From: Triops longicaudatus
Taxonomy: Eukaryota; Arthropoda; Branchiopoda; Notostraca; Triopsidae
Length of the DNA stretch: 64,000 nt
Assembly (NCBI GenBank): GCA_022885665.1
Contig: JAGQDJ010000120.1
Coordinates: 1 to 64,000, forward strand
Reading direction: 5' to 3'
Position numbers and translations under genes: made by a program. The stretch's first letter is position 1. Each line of letters starts with the position of its first letter. Below the pieces are notes generated by a model, which had not been told where the DNA came from, searched no databases, and saw nothing but the letters and a program-made list of their open reading frames with translations. Positions 22,101 through 36,100 of this stretch are shown in pieces.

Positions 22101-25100
22101 TCTTACACGCACGGTGACTAGGAAGAACGGTTTTTGTTATATCCCTGGCGCGTTTTGGGCGTTTTCCACCTCTATACCATGCGTTGATTAATCGACCCCC
22201 GTTAGCTTTCATTAACCTAATTTAGTGCTTTTTGCTCTGATAATTTGGTGTTACATTTAATTTCTTCGTCACTTCTGTTCCCAACGAACGTACCATTTGA
22301 CACCCGAAAATCTTTTTGTAAAAGTTGCGCATAGAATACAGATGCCAGGTGTAATTAGGTTAACTACTGTACAACGTGGCTACGAAAGTCTTACCTCGAT
22401 TTTTTTTTTTTTTTTTTTTGCTGAGAAAAATTTCGGGCACGACAACATTGCCTTCAATAGCAGTTTGACACGCGGGTTGTAGCTCTCGATACGAGGCTAG
22501 ACTTCTGAAAAGTCTCGACGCAACCGCTATAATGAGGTATAGATTAGGTTAAAAATTGTGTCTCTTAGTCCAAAAAATTGAGGAAAAGCTTCTATAAATT
22601 TTTAAATAGCATACGTTAATACAGGGTTCCAATTTTGCCAACCAATAAAGATCGAAGATTAGTGGATATCTGGTCAATTGTAACAGTCGAGCTTTTCTGC
22701 TTTTCACTTGTAGCACGAACAATTTAATGAACTATTTTCTGCACGAATTATTTACCCATCTTTTTTTCTGCGTGAACTTTTCGTTATTATCATTTATCAT
22801 CTGAACGTTAAATCACTAGATGCCGACATTCAATCGCGATTAGCGAATTGGTTACTCATTGGAGTTTACTAGCGCACCGAAGTCTCCTTGTCACTATATT
22901 TATCAAATCACTATAGACAGGATACCGTTGTAGCTCACGTTAATTTACGTACCTGTAAGTAAGATCAGATTGCACCAACGATGCCAGCATGTTTAGCGGA
23001 CTGAAAACATTAATGTGCGGTTTTTCTTAATGTAATTACTGGTATTGTTGAATTCAGCTTCCGTGCAAACGTTGAACAGACACAATACCGCGGAAAACTA
23101 ACCCACAAGGACGTTTAGTTTGAAGTAAAAACAGGAACATCCCATTAAGACTCCCTTTTCGGGTCCGTTACAAAACTTGACCACAAATGACATGCTTCAC
23201 GCACCCAAATTATCAGAACCGCAAATATTTGCAACCCATTAGTGATGGGAGACGAAGGAGATAACGCAACTGTCAGACAGCTAACCCTTCAAATTTGGTG
23301 TGAAAATGGTCAGTCTCTCAATGTGTGCCAAATACGTGCAAACCTTGTTACAAAACAAGTCTATGAAGTTGACTAATAGGAAAGAGCGATGGGTTTATCA
23401 GTTCCAAGGAACACCGAAAGTTATTATTTGAGATTATCGCAAAAATTATTTGAATTGTCATGTTTCTGTATTATTCAAATTGCTCTAATTTAGTGCTTCT
23501 CAATAGTGGGTAATTTAACCAAAATTGGGTAAATGCCGTTTTGATCCTGGTAACGGAGCCCTTCTAAAGAAAAATTGGAACTAGAATTTCTAAAAATTTG
23601 CTTCTGAGAAGGTTTTTGGCCAAAAGAACTGAAACGCTAAAATTAGATAATATTTACGTACCAATTTAGTTGTGTTTGGACTTGCTGTACTTTCATGTTG
23701 CGTGTTACCTAACCGAAGGATAGGGAAGTCACGTTCTTAACGGCTGACGTTCTTTCCCAAAGACTGGTCAATATTTCACCTTAGTTTTCTGACAGTAAAG
23801 CTGTGCATAGTGATGATTAGACTTTACCATCAACATATTTCTCAGAACACTCTTAGTAAATGTGTAACAGGCGAGGAAACTTTACATGTTTTAGAAAAAG
23901 CCTTTTCAAAAGCTGTGTGCATTAAAACAAGTTTTAGCTAGTGTCTTTTAACAAAACGCGTATTATTTAGTAAGTTTTGAAATAAGCACCTGAGAGGCTT
24001 AGACAATTTTCACTAGCTGTAAATTTTTTACTAATTGAAAAATTCGAGCATCATTATCATAGAAAAATGGGACAGCTCAGATTCTTGAGGTCAGATTCCT
24101 CAAGTCAAACTCTCGAATTATTCTTTCCCTTAAAGTACCTAAATGTGAGGTTTAAAAAAATATTAATTGAATACTCCTTAAAAATTCTCGAGGTTATGTA
24201 CTAACGTTATACTAAAAAAAATTACTTCGAAAACGTACGAGCAAATTTTTAATATTTTTTCCCTCTAGATTTAGTCTGTGTGTGACGTGACGTGAAAATT
24301 AAAGAACAGAAAAGTGCCCACTTTGTCCCGTCCCTTCTCTACTCTTGCGTTCCTGTATTTATTACTTGATTTACTATGTTACTTTTGTGTTTATGAGGTT
24401 ACACTGTGCTAAACCTGACGCTTATGTCAGACATACTCAATGAACTTTTATGGTGAAAGCATACGAAAACAGAACATGTGATTCAAGGTCAAAGAGTACG
24501 AAAACTCACAAAAGTAATACTGTGTGTCAGACCTGAGTAAATTCAAGAGAAAATAAAATCCATTAAGTTCGATGCAAAGACAAGAAACGCTGATCAGTTT
24601 TCATGTAAAAAAAGAAAGAATCAGTTAAAATGCGTATCTATTTTCTCAACTCAAATAGTCAAATAATTATACATAAAAGACGTCTCACCAAATGTCTCTT
24701 TCGTATCAAGAATTCTGAATGCGTAAAAAAATAGAAAATCTGAGGTCAATAGAAAACTAGGTCAATTTGTCTAGATTTCGACAAAGTCTGTTTAAAAAAG
24801 AGAGTAAATGCGTTAAGCTTGCCAAAGTGGTCAGAAAAGCGAAAGGAAAATGTTATGCGAGAGGAAAATTTATTTTTATCTCATTCCTTCAGTGGAAAAC
24901 GTTGAAAGATGTTGAAATTCGTAACATTCCAATAACAAGTTTTGTCGAAATTCCAGTTAATTCAGTCAACTTTCAACGAAGCTACAATTCGTGTACTTAA
25001 ATCCTTCTCCAGGTCGAATCCGAGCTTACATGAATCCATTTGAACTTAAGTCGAATTCATTTAGAAGTTGACCTGAGTTTTTCCCCACTTGTGGGATGAA

Positions 25101-26136
25101 CAACATTTCTAGATTGTTTAAATAAAAATCGTAATGCTCTAGAAAAACCTTGATTCGTGAAAAACTGGGGCTTTTGACATGTAGCAATTGTCCACAACAG
25201 GAACCTGTGTAATCACGAGGGTAGTGACCCACCATTATGCTCTGTCCGTACCTCAAAGACGGTAAGCCAATTTACTTTCAGGAGGTTAGGAGCAGAGGGA
25301 TGTTAACTGACCTGTTCCTAACGAACGAAAGTGAAAAACAGGAAGGGGGTATTTCATCCTTGCAACACAACAAGGCAATATTCTAAGGAAAAATGTCTTG
25401 CGTTTCAATCACAGCCAGGGAGGCTGGTAAAACCTCCTGTGACCTTGACCACCTCAACAACTTTGTTGACGCAAAAGGCCTAAGCATCTCATCATTTTCG
25501 CGAAAGATTTTCCCGGATGGTGTTGAACAACCTTCACTTTTCTTATGCGACCTTGCAATGTCAACAGCAGCACCAACAAAACCCCATAGAAAATTCTGCC
25601 TTAGTAACCCATATTCGGCTCCTCAAAACTAATGAAAATTTAACTCGTGAACGCTAATGAAGTAGTTTCCGTATTGGGAAATCCGGTTTACTTGTGAAGT
25701 GCGATTTCTTTAGGTTAGTGAGACTGAAAGTGAAAAGTCGCATTACGAGAGAAAACGGAAAAACTCGATCTACCCCAACAGCAATGGTCAATGGACAGTC
25801 ATTAAAAAAGATTACAGGAAAAAAAGCTCCCAAACCACGTGAACGACGTATCGAGGATTTTCTTTTCGTTTCGGTGCATTGTTCTCGTCAACACGAACCG
25901 GTTTTCTCTTCCGATGACTGTTGTTGGCTGTGAAAGTGAAGAGGGCGGGAGCAAGTGAGATTCAAAAGTTTTGTCTTCACCTTCAACGTTAGTAAATCCC
26001 TAGCGTAGGCACCTTATGCCTACGAGCGTTTCTTCCGTTGCTCTTATAATGCATGCAAATTACCTAAAGCTCACTCAGTCTAGTGCTAGGCTTGGTCCAT
26101 TACAGATCTCGTTACACTTAAAATTATTTTCATACC
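19180..26136. other. Long gene-poor region
   Basis: About 7 kb in which I find no gene. Frames near 19353-19664, 21570-21905 and 25393-25632 have no recognisable motif, splice partners or composition bias. CCAAG/GTAAGT near 20892 could be a donor of an untranslated exon. The region could be regulatory for the genes on either side. Confidence 0.5.
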
Positions 26137-28758
26137 ATGAGCTGGATTGCAGTGATTTGCGTTGTTGGCTTGCTGTCATCGGCCTCTGCAGCACGGTTTG
26201 GTAAGTTTCACCGTTTTTCTACTCCATGCTAAACATTCCCTTTTAACAAAAAGTAAAGTGATTAAAAAATATTTAACGGTATTGCTACGCAAGCTGTGCA
26301 ATGTAATTTCTGGCCTTGAACCTTTTGGCTTGTCCGGCGAGGTAAAATCCAAGGCCAAGGAGATTACAACCTTATAACATGGGTTAACTCGACACATTTG
26401 TGTTTTTTCTCCCTTGAAGGTGACTCGTTGCAAAAATGTGACGTCCAGAACAAACAAGCTCTCAATTCCTGTCTTATGAAGATTGTGCAAGATTTACGAC
26501 CGTTCATGGCTACAGGTAAGTGAAACGCAAATCATCTTTCCTAAAACGGGGGAAAAAGTTTGTTTACACAAGCTCATCGCTTACAGGAATCCCGGAAATC
26601 AACGTCCAAGTCCTTGAACCTATGTTAATCCCAAGGATTGACATTAACCAAGGTGGAGGCTTGGTAACCATCAAGTCTACTTTTACCCAAGTCCAGGTCC
26701 GTGGTATTTCCAACTACCAGCCTACTGTTGTCAGGTAATGCTTCTACTGAGCGAAAGTGTCCTAGTCGTTTTTAATACCAATCTTACAGTGCCGACCCTG
26801 ATTCAATGACCTTAACTATTGGCATGAAGATCCCCGAATTGAGAATTACCGGTAATTACGAAATCAACGGCAATGTTTTCGCATTGCCTGTCCGTGGTAC
26901 TGGAACCTTCTGGAATATCATGAGTAAGTCTTCTTCTGTATTTTTTTTTTCTTTTTAAAGAAGTTTTTGGGCACCGAGTAGAAAGTGAAAGTCGTTTTAC
27001 TTACGTATTCTGTTAATTTAAAGACGGTGTCACCGCTACCGGACTTGCTCGCTTGTCAATTCAGGGCAAAGCTCCCAAAGAATTCTTGCGAGTCACCAAT
27101 GGCGAACTCGACTTCACTGTCGACAAGATGCGCATGCGACTCAACAACTTGTTCAATGGTGACAACATTCTAGGTAAGTTAACAATGCCTTTTCATTAAA
27201 ACTTTCTGCTTTTGCACACCTTTGTGGCACACAACGATAACCTTTCTTATTAATAATCGAATTTTATTCCTTCTAAAAAACGCTCCATTTCACGTTGCTC
27301 TCTCCGTTATCTGATATTACATCGATTTATGGAGGCACAAAACAATGAAGCTAATTATAGGTACCTCCATTACCCGATATAATCGGTTGTCGGTTATATA
27401 ATCGGTTAATTTTATTTTATGGAGGTATCTTTAATGAACTTTATATGCTATCGCACACATTTTTTTATCTGACTAGTCGATACTATATCGATTTATGGAG
27501 ACTTTAAAGTTAATCACAGATACCTCTGTCATCCGATAGAATTGATTTAAGGTGATATTGATCGTTCTTCGGCAAATGTCATAATCAAGCCATGTAAAGT
27601 ACCTCCCCTATCCGATACTATATCGGACGTAGGAAGCACAAGATTCTTAGCTTTTATTATCTGGCTTTGAACTATACTTCTCCTATTCAGCGTAATACCA
27701 GTTTAGGGAGTTATGATGGTTTCTGTCCAAAACTTCAGTTCGCGCTTTCTGGAATACCTCCCTTATGCGGTGTCCTACTGGCTAACAGAGTTACTTCTTC
27801 TCCAAACCATATGTTATGTAGGATACCTCTCTTATTTGCTATAACACCGGTTTAGGGAGGTACGAGTTCCTTCCACGCGAAACACCTATCTAACACTTCA
27901 TGTACTACCTCACTTAACCGATATCGTACCAACTTAGAGAGGTGATTGTCCTCTTGGTCAAACGCGATAGTCGCGTTTTCTTCGAATATTTGCGTTGTTC
28001 GGTGCAATATCGGTTATTGGAGGTATGACGTTTTCCTCTAGCGTTGAATCCTCGCGTTTTATGTGAAACTCTCTAACCTGACAACATAGTTTTATATTTT
28101 TGTAGCTTAGCGGCCATATTTTGTACATTACCCCTCTAAGACGATATATTTCTATGTTAGCGTGAGCTAAAGCACTTACTTACTTTTTAACCAACATACG
28201 CCCAACATCGGTTTAAAAAGGTATATGAATTCGACGCTTTTGATGAGCAAGAATAAGTCATGCTTTCACAACATTTTACCCCTTCAATACGATACGAGCC
28301 ATTGACACCGTCGTTTCATTCCTTGAACGCTTTCTTTTTTATTACCTCCCTAAACCGATTCCCAACCAACTTCAAGGGTTTCCCTTTATACTAATGGGAC
28401 AACGTCCACTAAGGTTTATTAACCAACGAGATGAAACTGGTTTTTCATCTCATTTCACTTTCCCTCACACTAAGGGATTTCCCAAGGCGTACCACTTTCA
28501 CGTGTCCCACATCCTTTCTCAAGCATTTTTGTCTTAAAAAACTCTTCTAAATGTTGTTCTTTTATTGTTCACAATTCTTTCATGACTCTAGGTGAAACGG
28601 TCAACAACTTCTTGAACGAGAACGGCCAGGAAGTCCTCCAAGAAGTGAAACCCGAAGTTTCCAAACAAATCAACACCTTAATCATGAACGTCATGAATGA
28701 CGCGTTGTCCGCTTTGCCAGTCGAAAAATTCCTCCAAGGACGAACTCGCCGCAACTAA
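26137..28758 (+). CDS. Takeout/JHBP-family secreted lipid-binding protein
   Basis: Six exons, all phase-consistent: 26137-26200, 26420-26515, 26587-26734, 26790-26923, 27024-27173 and 28592-28758; 252 residues. The family (haemolymph juvenile hormone binding protein, takeout) folds into an elongated tube that carries hydrophobic ligands extracellularly. Seen: a signal peptide (MSWIAVICVVGLLSSASA) and the N-terminal disulphide pair KCDVQNKQALNSC. These are followed by IPEINVQVLEPMLIP, repeated short beta strands with Gly-Ile and Thr-Gly turns (LRITGNYEINGNVFALPVRG), and a C-terminal helical region (TVNNFLNENGQEVLQEVKPE). Length and disulphide position fit the family. The ligand is unknown. The last intron (1.4 kb) contains a palindrome array; the others are short. 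Confidence 0.87.
27310..28380. repeat. Array of diverged ~40-bp palindromes, spacing about 75-85 bp
   Basis: About ten units follow the pattern TACCTCCCTTAnCCGATAT...ACCGGTTTAGGGAGGTA, that is an imperfect inverted repeat with CCTCC/GGAGG arms. Units start near 27360, 27474, 27525, 27600, 27680, 27755, 27815, 27905, 28000, 28200 and 28340. Copies are strongly diverged, some with only one arm. All lie in the last intron of the takeout-like gene. Confidence 0.65.
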
Positions 28759-30165
28759 ATAATTCCACTCCTCAAAAAAGCAAAAAATATATATATTTTT
28801 TGCTTCTCGTTTGTCTTATACCTGCCATCTTCTCGTTCCATGTTTTGCAGAAATGTTCTATTTTTTGCTAGAAATGTACCCCAAATTATTTACCAATGTT
28901 CCCACCCTTCGCAAAAAAAAAATCCTTCACAACAATACCAAGAAAATACACCCTTTTGAGGTCCAAATAACGTCGATTCCTTTTTATTACACACTAAACA
29001 GGACACTGAATGTCCTCCACACAGTTCGAATAATTTTTTGACTTTGCGCCATTTCCAATGCTGTTGCCAATTTTCCCCAATGGAAAACAGGGTTAACAGA
29101 TCCCGTTATGGCAGTTTCCATGCTCGTTTTTTAGTAACTTTAGCACTTATTGCTCCAGTCAGTGAATTAAATGACATTGATATGAAGTGGGTGGGAAAAA
29201 GAGTAGGGGTAAAAGGGGAGGAGACAAAAGCCTATCACACAAGAAACACCCATCACATTGACCATCAATGTCTTTTTTTATGTAATCTCTCCCCTCAAAA
29301 TAGACATTGTCGCACAATTGAAAACTAACAATGGGCATTTTTGCAAAGTTTGTAAGCAGGCTCACCTGGAAACTTTGAAAACATTTCTTCTCAAAGGGGA
29401 AACAAAAATGACATGGAAAGAAATCAAAGAAAGACGTTCCCAGGATTCTGGAAGCCCCCCTCCTTTTTACGTGTGTTATCAAAAAAACGTCTACACATCG
29501 AGATAGCGTTGAGTTAAAGATGCGTCTGCAAAAGACCCAAAAGAAAACCCCCCATTGGTTAGTTTCTCCCCGAAAGAAAGAATAGAAATGAAATCAACGA
29601 CATTTTAGATGCAAAGATATCATTCTACACGCCCCTTACATACATCGTCCATGCAAGTTGTGGGTTACGCAAATATATTTTCCTCGTAAGTAAAAGTAAG
29701 GTTAACTACAACATGCCGGATCCCGACAATGGAAAAAAATGACATGCCAATTACAATCCTACAAATATCTTTGCTTTGCAATTATTTACATTCATTAAGT
29801 ATAAACCTAAGTAAAAAAAAGCTCCCTTTGTATAGCAGCGTTCCAGACTTTTGGACACGCGCGTATTTTGAAAATTAAATAAAATTCATAATTAAAACAA
29901 GAAAAATAAGGCTGTAATAGGCTTTACATGACAAGAATGGGTTCACTTACAGAGAAAAAATTTGTAAGGGTAAAGGCGGGGAATATATACGTTAGTATAT
30001 ATTTCCCGCCTTTATATAGCTTGTATACTCCCAACTCCCGTTTGCGAAAATAAATAAGTAGGGGAAAATTCTGGTGCAAAATATACGCAATAATATAAGC
30101 GTTTTTTCACAAACGTTAAAACGTGTCGAAAATAAAACGGACAAGTGGGTACACGACGATTTTTT
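28759..30165. other. Intergenic between convergent takeout-like and PIP5K genes
   Basis: Both genes end toward this interval, so it should hold their 3' untranslated regions. I see no coding exon. The palindrome at 29971-30014 is the only clear structure. Confidence 0.5.
29971..30014. repeat. 20-bp stem inverted repeat
   Basis: TAAAGGCGGGGAATATATAC pairs with GTATATATTTCCCGCCTTTA around a 4-base loop. The only imperfection is one G-T wobble. It lies about 150 bases past the PIP5K stop on that gene's 3' side. Confidence 0.85.
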
Positions 30166-33100
30166 TTAAGTTAATGTGATGACGCTCACCATTTCACCTT
30201 CGTGGTAGGTTATGGTCTCAGTAATCTCTTGCAGAGGACTCACGCTACGAGCCGGAGATCCAACACCGGCTGCCCGTACCGATAGACAACAGAAAAAACG
30301 ATGAAAAACAAAGAAAGATGCATCAGAAATGGGGCAAACATAAAACAAAGTTAAAATACAAATTTAATAAGATTTCCATGCCCATCACTAACTCTTGTTC
30401 ACAATATGCGACTTATCCATATTCAGCACTCAACTGTGTTTATCTATGTTTATTCTTTGAGTTACCCAGGACTGTGAAATAAAAAATAAAATAAAAAAAG
30501 ATAAAATAAAAATAAAATAAAATTTAAATAAATAAAAATATGAAAAAAGAAACGAATCAAATTACACTTAGTACACACGTAAATTTCTCCCTGATTTCCT
30601 TTAAAAAATACTATCAATATGAAACTGGAAAGTACCTATCGCAGATCGGGGTTCTCCTGAGCAAATAGCTTTTTTCTTTTTTATTTTGGCAGGTTGTGAT
30701 GCAGAGTCCGCTCCAATTAATTGAATAGAAGTTACATAAATAATCCGCACAATTAACCGAAAAGTTGATCCCATTCTAAGCCTTTTTTTTATTTTTGGCT
30801 TTTTTGAGAAACATTTTAAAGTCTCGCTGTATAACAAAAACAACGAAACAGCTTTTTGTTCAACGTTGCTGCGAAGCGAGCTTTTAAGCCTCACCCACTC
30901 CTTTGTTTCTTCCCAACTAATGAACTGGGAATTTTCTCCATCCATTCTACTGTAAATAGAAACGTTCTTAAGCTGAACCAGCAAGAAAATAAACGACTAA
31001 TAAATATATATACTCATAGTGTTTCATACATTTTCAAACAATCTGCCCCCCCCCCCCGATCTGATCTGACCTCTTGACCGGGTCGGATTGTTATTGCCTT
31101 GTAAAAAAAAAGGACAGATCAATTCGAAAATGCTAAGCACAAGTCGCGTAGTGTGAACAAGGTTACTAGAACGATGAACAACGACCGGACACGAGTGAAT
31201 CACATCACAACACAATACTGATTCTATCAACAAACATTACCGATTCGTGCTTACCAAGGTCACCTGAACTTGAAGATTCTGTAAACGACGGTGTTCCTTC
31301 GGTCCATGTAGGCGTGGCTGTTGGCCCCGTACGAACTCCCGATTCTCCACTCAAATTCGAAGACTTGCTATCCGTACGCGTTTCCAAACGAATCTCAGAA
31401 ATGCTGTGAGATCCCAAAAATGGCTCATTAACAAAAGCAATTCTGTTACGGTAAAATTCACGAAGAGATCGGACATCGACGCTAACAAAAACATCAAGGG
31501 ATTAGTATGGTATTAGTCATATTAGTAGATGAGCTGTTGTGCAAAAGCCACTCTGCTGCTCGGATTAGTGCGAGTGTTAGCTTCAGTTAGCATATTAGTC
31601 ACTGTTGGGAGATTAAGCTAACCTGGACCTGGCGATGGTTGTTGTTTTGGCCACCCATTGGGTTGAAAGCAAATTGTGGTCGACAGAACTAATTTGGGAA
31701 TTGGGTTGTGAGGAGGTTGAGGAATTGGTTGACGAAGTACGCTCAAAATTGCTCCTGCACCGTATTGAAACCAAAAGCAATTTTTTTAACAAAAACAAAC
31801 TAAGTAATAAATCAACAAAAGAAGAACTGAAAATAATAATTTAAATAAACAATAAGGACAAGAACTTCACCAAAACCACAAGTCTGACACCAATTAAAAT
31901 ATATAAAAATTAGGTAAAGCAGAGAAATAAAAAACACTAAAAGTACCTGATAGCTTCTACATGACTACTCCACGACGAGCTTCCGGCATGGGAAGTCCTT
32001 AAGGTGGGCGTGATTGATCGTGGCGAGTGTAAAGATCGATCTTCTCGGGCTACCAAGACTTGAGTACGATGGTAAGGCGAGTCTGTGGCGTGTACTGGGC
32101 GTGGTTTCACTGCCAAAGGCAACGGCGAGGGACTGGGCGGGCGTATACCGCGCAAACCTACAGCTTCATCGAAGCCGGGAGGAGGGGTGTTGGAGGAAGA
32201 GGGAAGGCTATCACGGTCACTGGCAGGGATGCCTAGCAACAACCGGGGGGCGTGGTAATAACACAACGCAAAGGATAAGACGGGTTAAGAAAGAATAAGG
32301 AGGGGTCAAAAAAGAGAAACAGGATTTACGGGGGGAGAGAAATACCACCAATCATTAGCTACAATCAAATCATCTCTTGTTTTCAAACTTCGCTGCTTAA
32401 TTCTCCACAACATTCATAACAACGGGATAAATGGGATAAAACAACTAGCCAGGATGTAACAAAAAAAAAACACACATTCGCTTAACTCAAAAGTATGATC
32501 AAGCTGCCATAATTTCAACAAATGGGGTTAAAACGTAATATTATTAAAGATAGATCACTGTGACGTCATCAAGAAGCGAGCAATAACTCAAAGTTTGCTA
32601 CGCATGGCAAAACGCAAAGTTTCGGAATGAAAAGATCGACAATTAATTCAAAAAGACGTTTGTAACGGAATGTTAGGTTGCTCGGGCGTTTTAACGCGCT
32701 GAGGCACAGGAGGCGGGACCTTGGGTCCATAATTTTGGTGACACAGGTCGGTAGTCGTTGTGGTGGTAGGAGGCAAACTGCGCGTGCTACGTGCAGTGGC
32801 ATAAGCAGGGTGAGTTGGGTTAATTTCAGGCTCTACTGAGTAAGGAGGAGGCGGGGTTAGAGAGGCATTGTGTTGTGGGCGTGGTGAGACAGAGGGTAAC
32901 GTATGGACATGCGCACCTCGAGGCGTTTGAATGACGACACGACGTGGAGACCGCGGAGGGACGGGCGGAGGCACACGCGGCCCGGTACCCAAGCCTGTGG
33001 CCCCGCTCATCGGAATTTTCTGACTAGGGACGCGATCTTTGAGAACGGCCGGTAAATTGATAGGGTGATGCTGAACAGGGGGTGGTTGACTCATGGAAGA

Positions 33101-36100
33101 CGGAGGGGAAACGGGAGTAGGAGTATGAGGAGGGCTCCCTGTTTGGACAAAAAGGCGTCAAGGAGAAAGAGAGAGAAAAAAGAAAGGCAAAACCGTCAGT
33201 TACAAGATTTTCTCCCGCCTTCACCGAAGAAAAAACACACCGCAGCCAAGCTCACACATAAAGCTTCAGCTGAAACGGTATAACATACAATCCACTACAG
33301 GCATACCCCGATTTACGAATAAATTTATTCCTGACTATAATGGGTATCGCTAGAATGTAAATGTACTGTGTGTTAGGATACGTTTGTTGAGTAAAAATTG
33401 CGACATCTTTTACTGACATAAAATTATCGTTTACGTTGACTTTTTCAACGTTAAAAAAAAAACAGAAAAATTACCCTCATTGACCGCAAAGCATTCTTGC
33501 GTAAGGTACGGATTAAAAAGAATATTTATAGAGTCGAACGTGTCAGGATCAAATCGATTTTCTCGTCAAAACGCAGTGAACTGTCGTGTTTTTTTTTTCA
33601 CTAAGGTTCGTCTTGAACGCTTAAGCATAGGTATATCACCCTTACTGACGGCTTTTTGTACATATTACTTAAGAGGTTTAAAAAATTTTTGGCAATAAGG
33701 AGTTTCTCCTTAATCACAGCATAGGAAAAACGCCCTTATGAGCCTAGATGCCAATTAGGATCAAGTCTCTTTACCACAACAACGGAAATTCAACCTTTTG
33801 GGCATGCGACCGTTCTAAAACTATTAACAGGCGTGGGAAGACCGACACGACAGCGGTGAGTTTTGAACCTGTCGTTAGAAAAGTTCTCTTACAGCTCTCA
33901 AGTGCAATTCTGCGTGTCAAAACTTGCACAAGTCTCATTCATTCCGACTCCTTTTGATACCTGCCTACTTGGGAGTGATGGAAATCGGATGTCGTGTGAG
34001 ACGCATGTCGTAGACAGTGCCGTGTCGGAATCTTTTCGGTACCTTATCATATGTCGAATTGGAGGTCTTGGGATGCACTAGACATCAAATATCTGATTCG
34101 CATCGTACATTGTCAAGTCGGACTCCCTGTCGGCAACTTGTCGGATATCGTGCCGGGTAAGTATACGAAATCCATATACTGGTATTGCGTTGCACATCGT
34201 GTCAGATTCGTATCGTGTAGAGTGTCAAATCAGATTCGATTCGGCACTTAGTAGGATGTCGTGCAGGATAAGTATGCGCGGATCATGTCGTGGTATACAT
34301 TACACATCATATGGTGTCCGACTTGTGTTGTATACTGTGTCGTGTAAGAGTCCGTTGCATGTATTGTCGGAATCACAATTGTATCTTTATCGTCTATCGT
34401 GTCGGAATCGATAACAGTGTGATTCTAGGCGAACATACGTCGCTGGTACGGATCTTACTAAAACTAATGTCCATTTTTTGTTCAGTTTTCGGGCGTTCTA
34501 ACGGCACATTAAAGCGTTTAAAGGTACTTTTTTTACGTTTTAAAGGAATCTGTCATAGTCGTGTCAGATACGGTCGTCTGCGTATTTTATTAATATGTAC
34601 GATTTTAGTGTAAATTTTCCCCCGAAGAAAATAAAGGTAAATTATTGAGATTCGTAAAGTGACGTATGCCTGTATATTGTTGAGCGGAAATAAAGGTTTG
34701 CTGGGATTGATATAAGGCGTAGGGGTTATGACCTGGTTTGCTGTTTTTGCCCGCTGAAGTAGGCAAACTTTGTCCTGGGCAGCGTCCCAAAATTCAATTT
34801 AAATATAAAATTATCCACAAACTGGTTAATATCTTTAAAATCTTTTCATATTAAGTTTCATGTAACACTTAAAATATTATTGCAAAGGAATGTTCAGCAT
34901 ACCAGCACCCGAATCTTGACTGGTCTCTGCTCCATCGCTTCCTTGTCCTGCTTCTAAGTTAGTCGAAGCTCTGGTCCTTACACCCACTTTCTTCTTGGAA
35001 GGCGAATGTTTCAGCGCTAGAGAGAACAAAGCTGCAATTAGGCTAGTCGCATGACGTCACTCATGGGTGCAGTCTAAAAACCGCAACCAAATACACTGAA
35101 CGCATGCCAAAGGAACATTTAAGACCCGACCCTTTTTCTTAAACTATAACATCAAAACTTTTTCCGCAAAAAATCTTCACCGTCACAACAATCATCACAA
35201 AAGGAAGAATGTAAATGAGTTTTGTCACTCAAAAGGGAACAAGAAACCACTGACGTGCGTTTACACGAAATGAAATTAAAAAGGCAAATCAAAGATTGAA
35301 ACCGAAAATCAAAAAACGGCCTACGGATGAAAGACCAAAAACATGTTCATCAGTGTGGGGTGGAGGGGTAAGAGGGGGGAGAACATGGTTTGGCTTTACC
35401 TATATAGCTGGTGACCAGCGTTCGGAATTTGCGGTGTTTGCCCTTGAATTCAGGGAGATCCACTGTGGAAAAGTAAGCGATATGGGAAAGACTCAAGTCA
35501 GGCATGTTGAAAATTACGTAAGTTTCATAAGTTGTTAGTGGATCTCAAAGCTTTTGTCATACCATTCTCAAGTAGAAAAAAAAACGAACTCAAAAAGTAA
35601 AGTCCCTCTGCGACGTAATCCCCATAGGCTAAAAAGGAGACAATTCTACCAAATGCTCCCATAAACAAACAAACAAAAAAATCCCTGACAATTCTATATA
35701 CACGAAAAACTGGAAGGCAGAGTTAGAATAATGCTGGTAAAGACGAAAATTTTTTATGAAGGGTACCCTGGAGGCCATGAACTCAACTTTTTCAGTAACA
35801 AGACCGAAAACAGTTCATAAATAGCCAAAGAATTGGATAATAAAACTCAAAAATTTAGGAAAGATAAGGTAGATTATGAATAGCTTACGGGAAGGAACTT
35901 TCTTAAAGACACGCTTGGCCATAAAATCTTGAAAGCGCTGACTGTAGAATCCTGGACGGTGAACAGAAACTGTATCCTGCAACCACAAACAATTGATAAT
36001 ATGTACATTTTTCTTTTAAAGTAATATTAACAAAATAGACGCAGTTTTTGCTTGCTTTGAAGAAATAGGTTCGAAAATAAAAAAGTGGAAAATGGTAAGA

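Noticed and set aside
25393..25632. 79-codon frame upstream of the takeout-like gene
   Set aside because: No signal peptide, domain or splice signals that would make it a gene or part of one.
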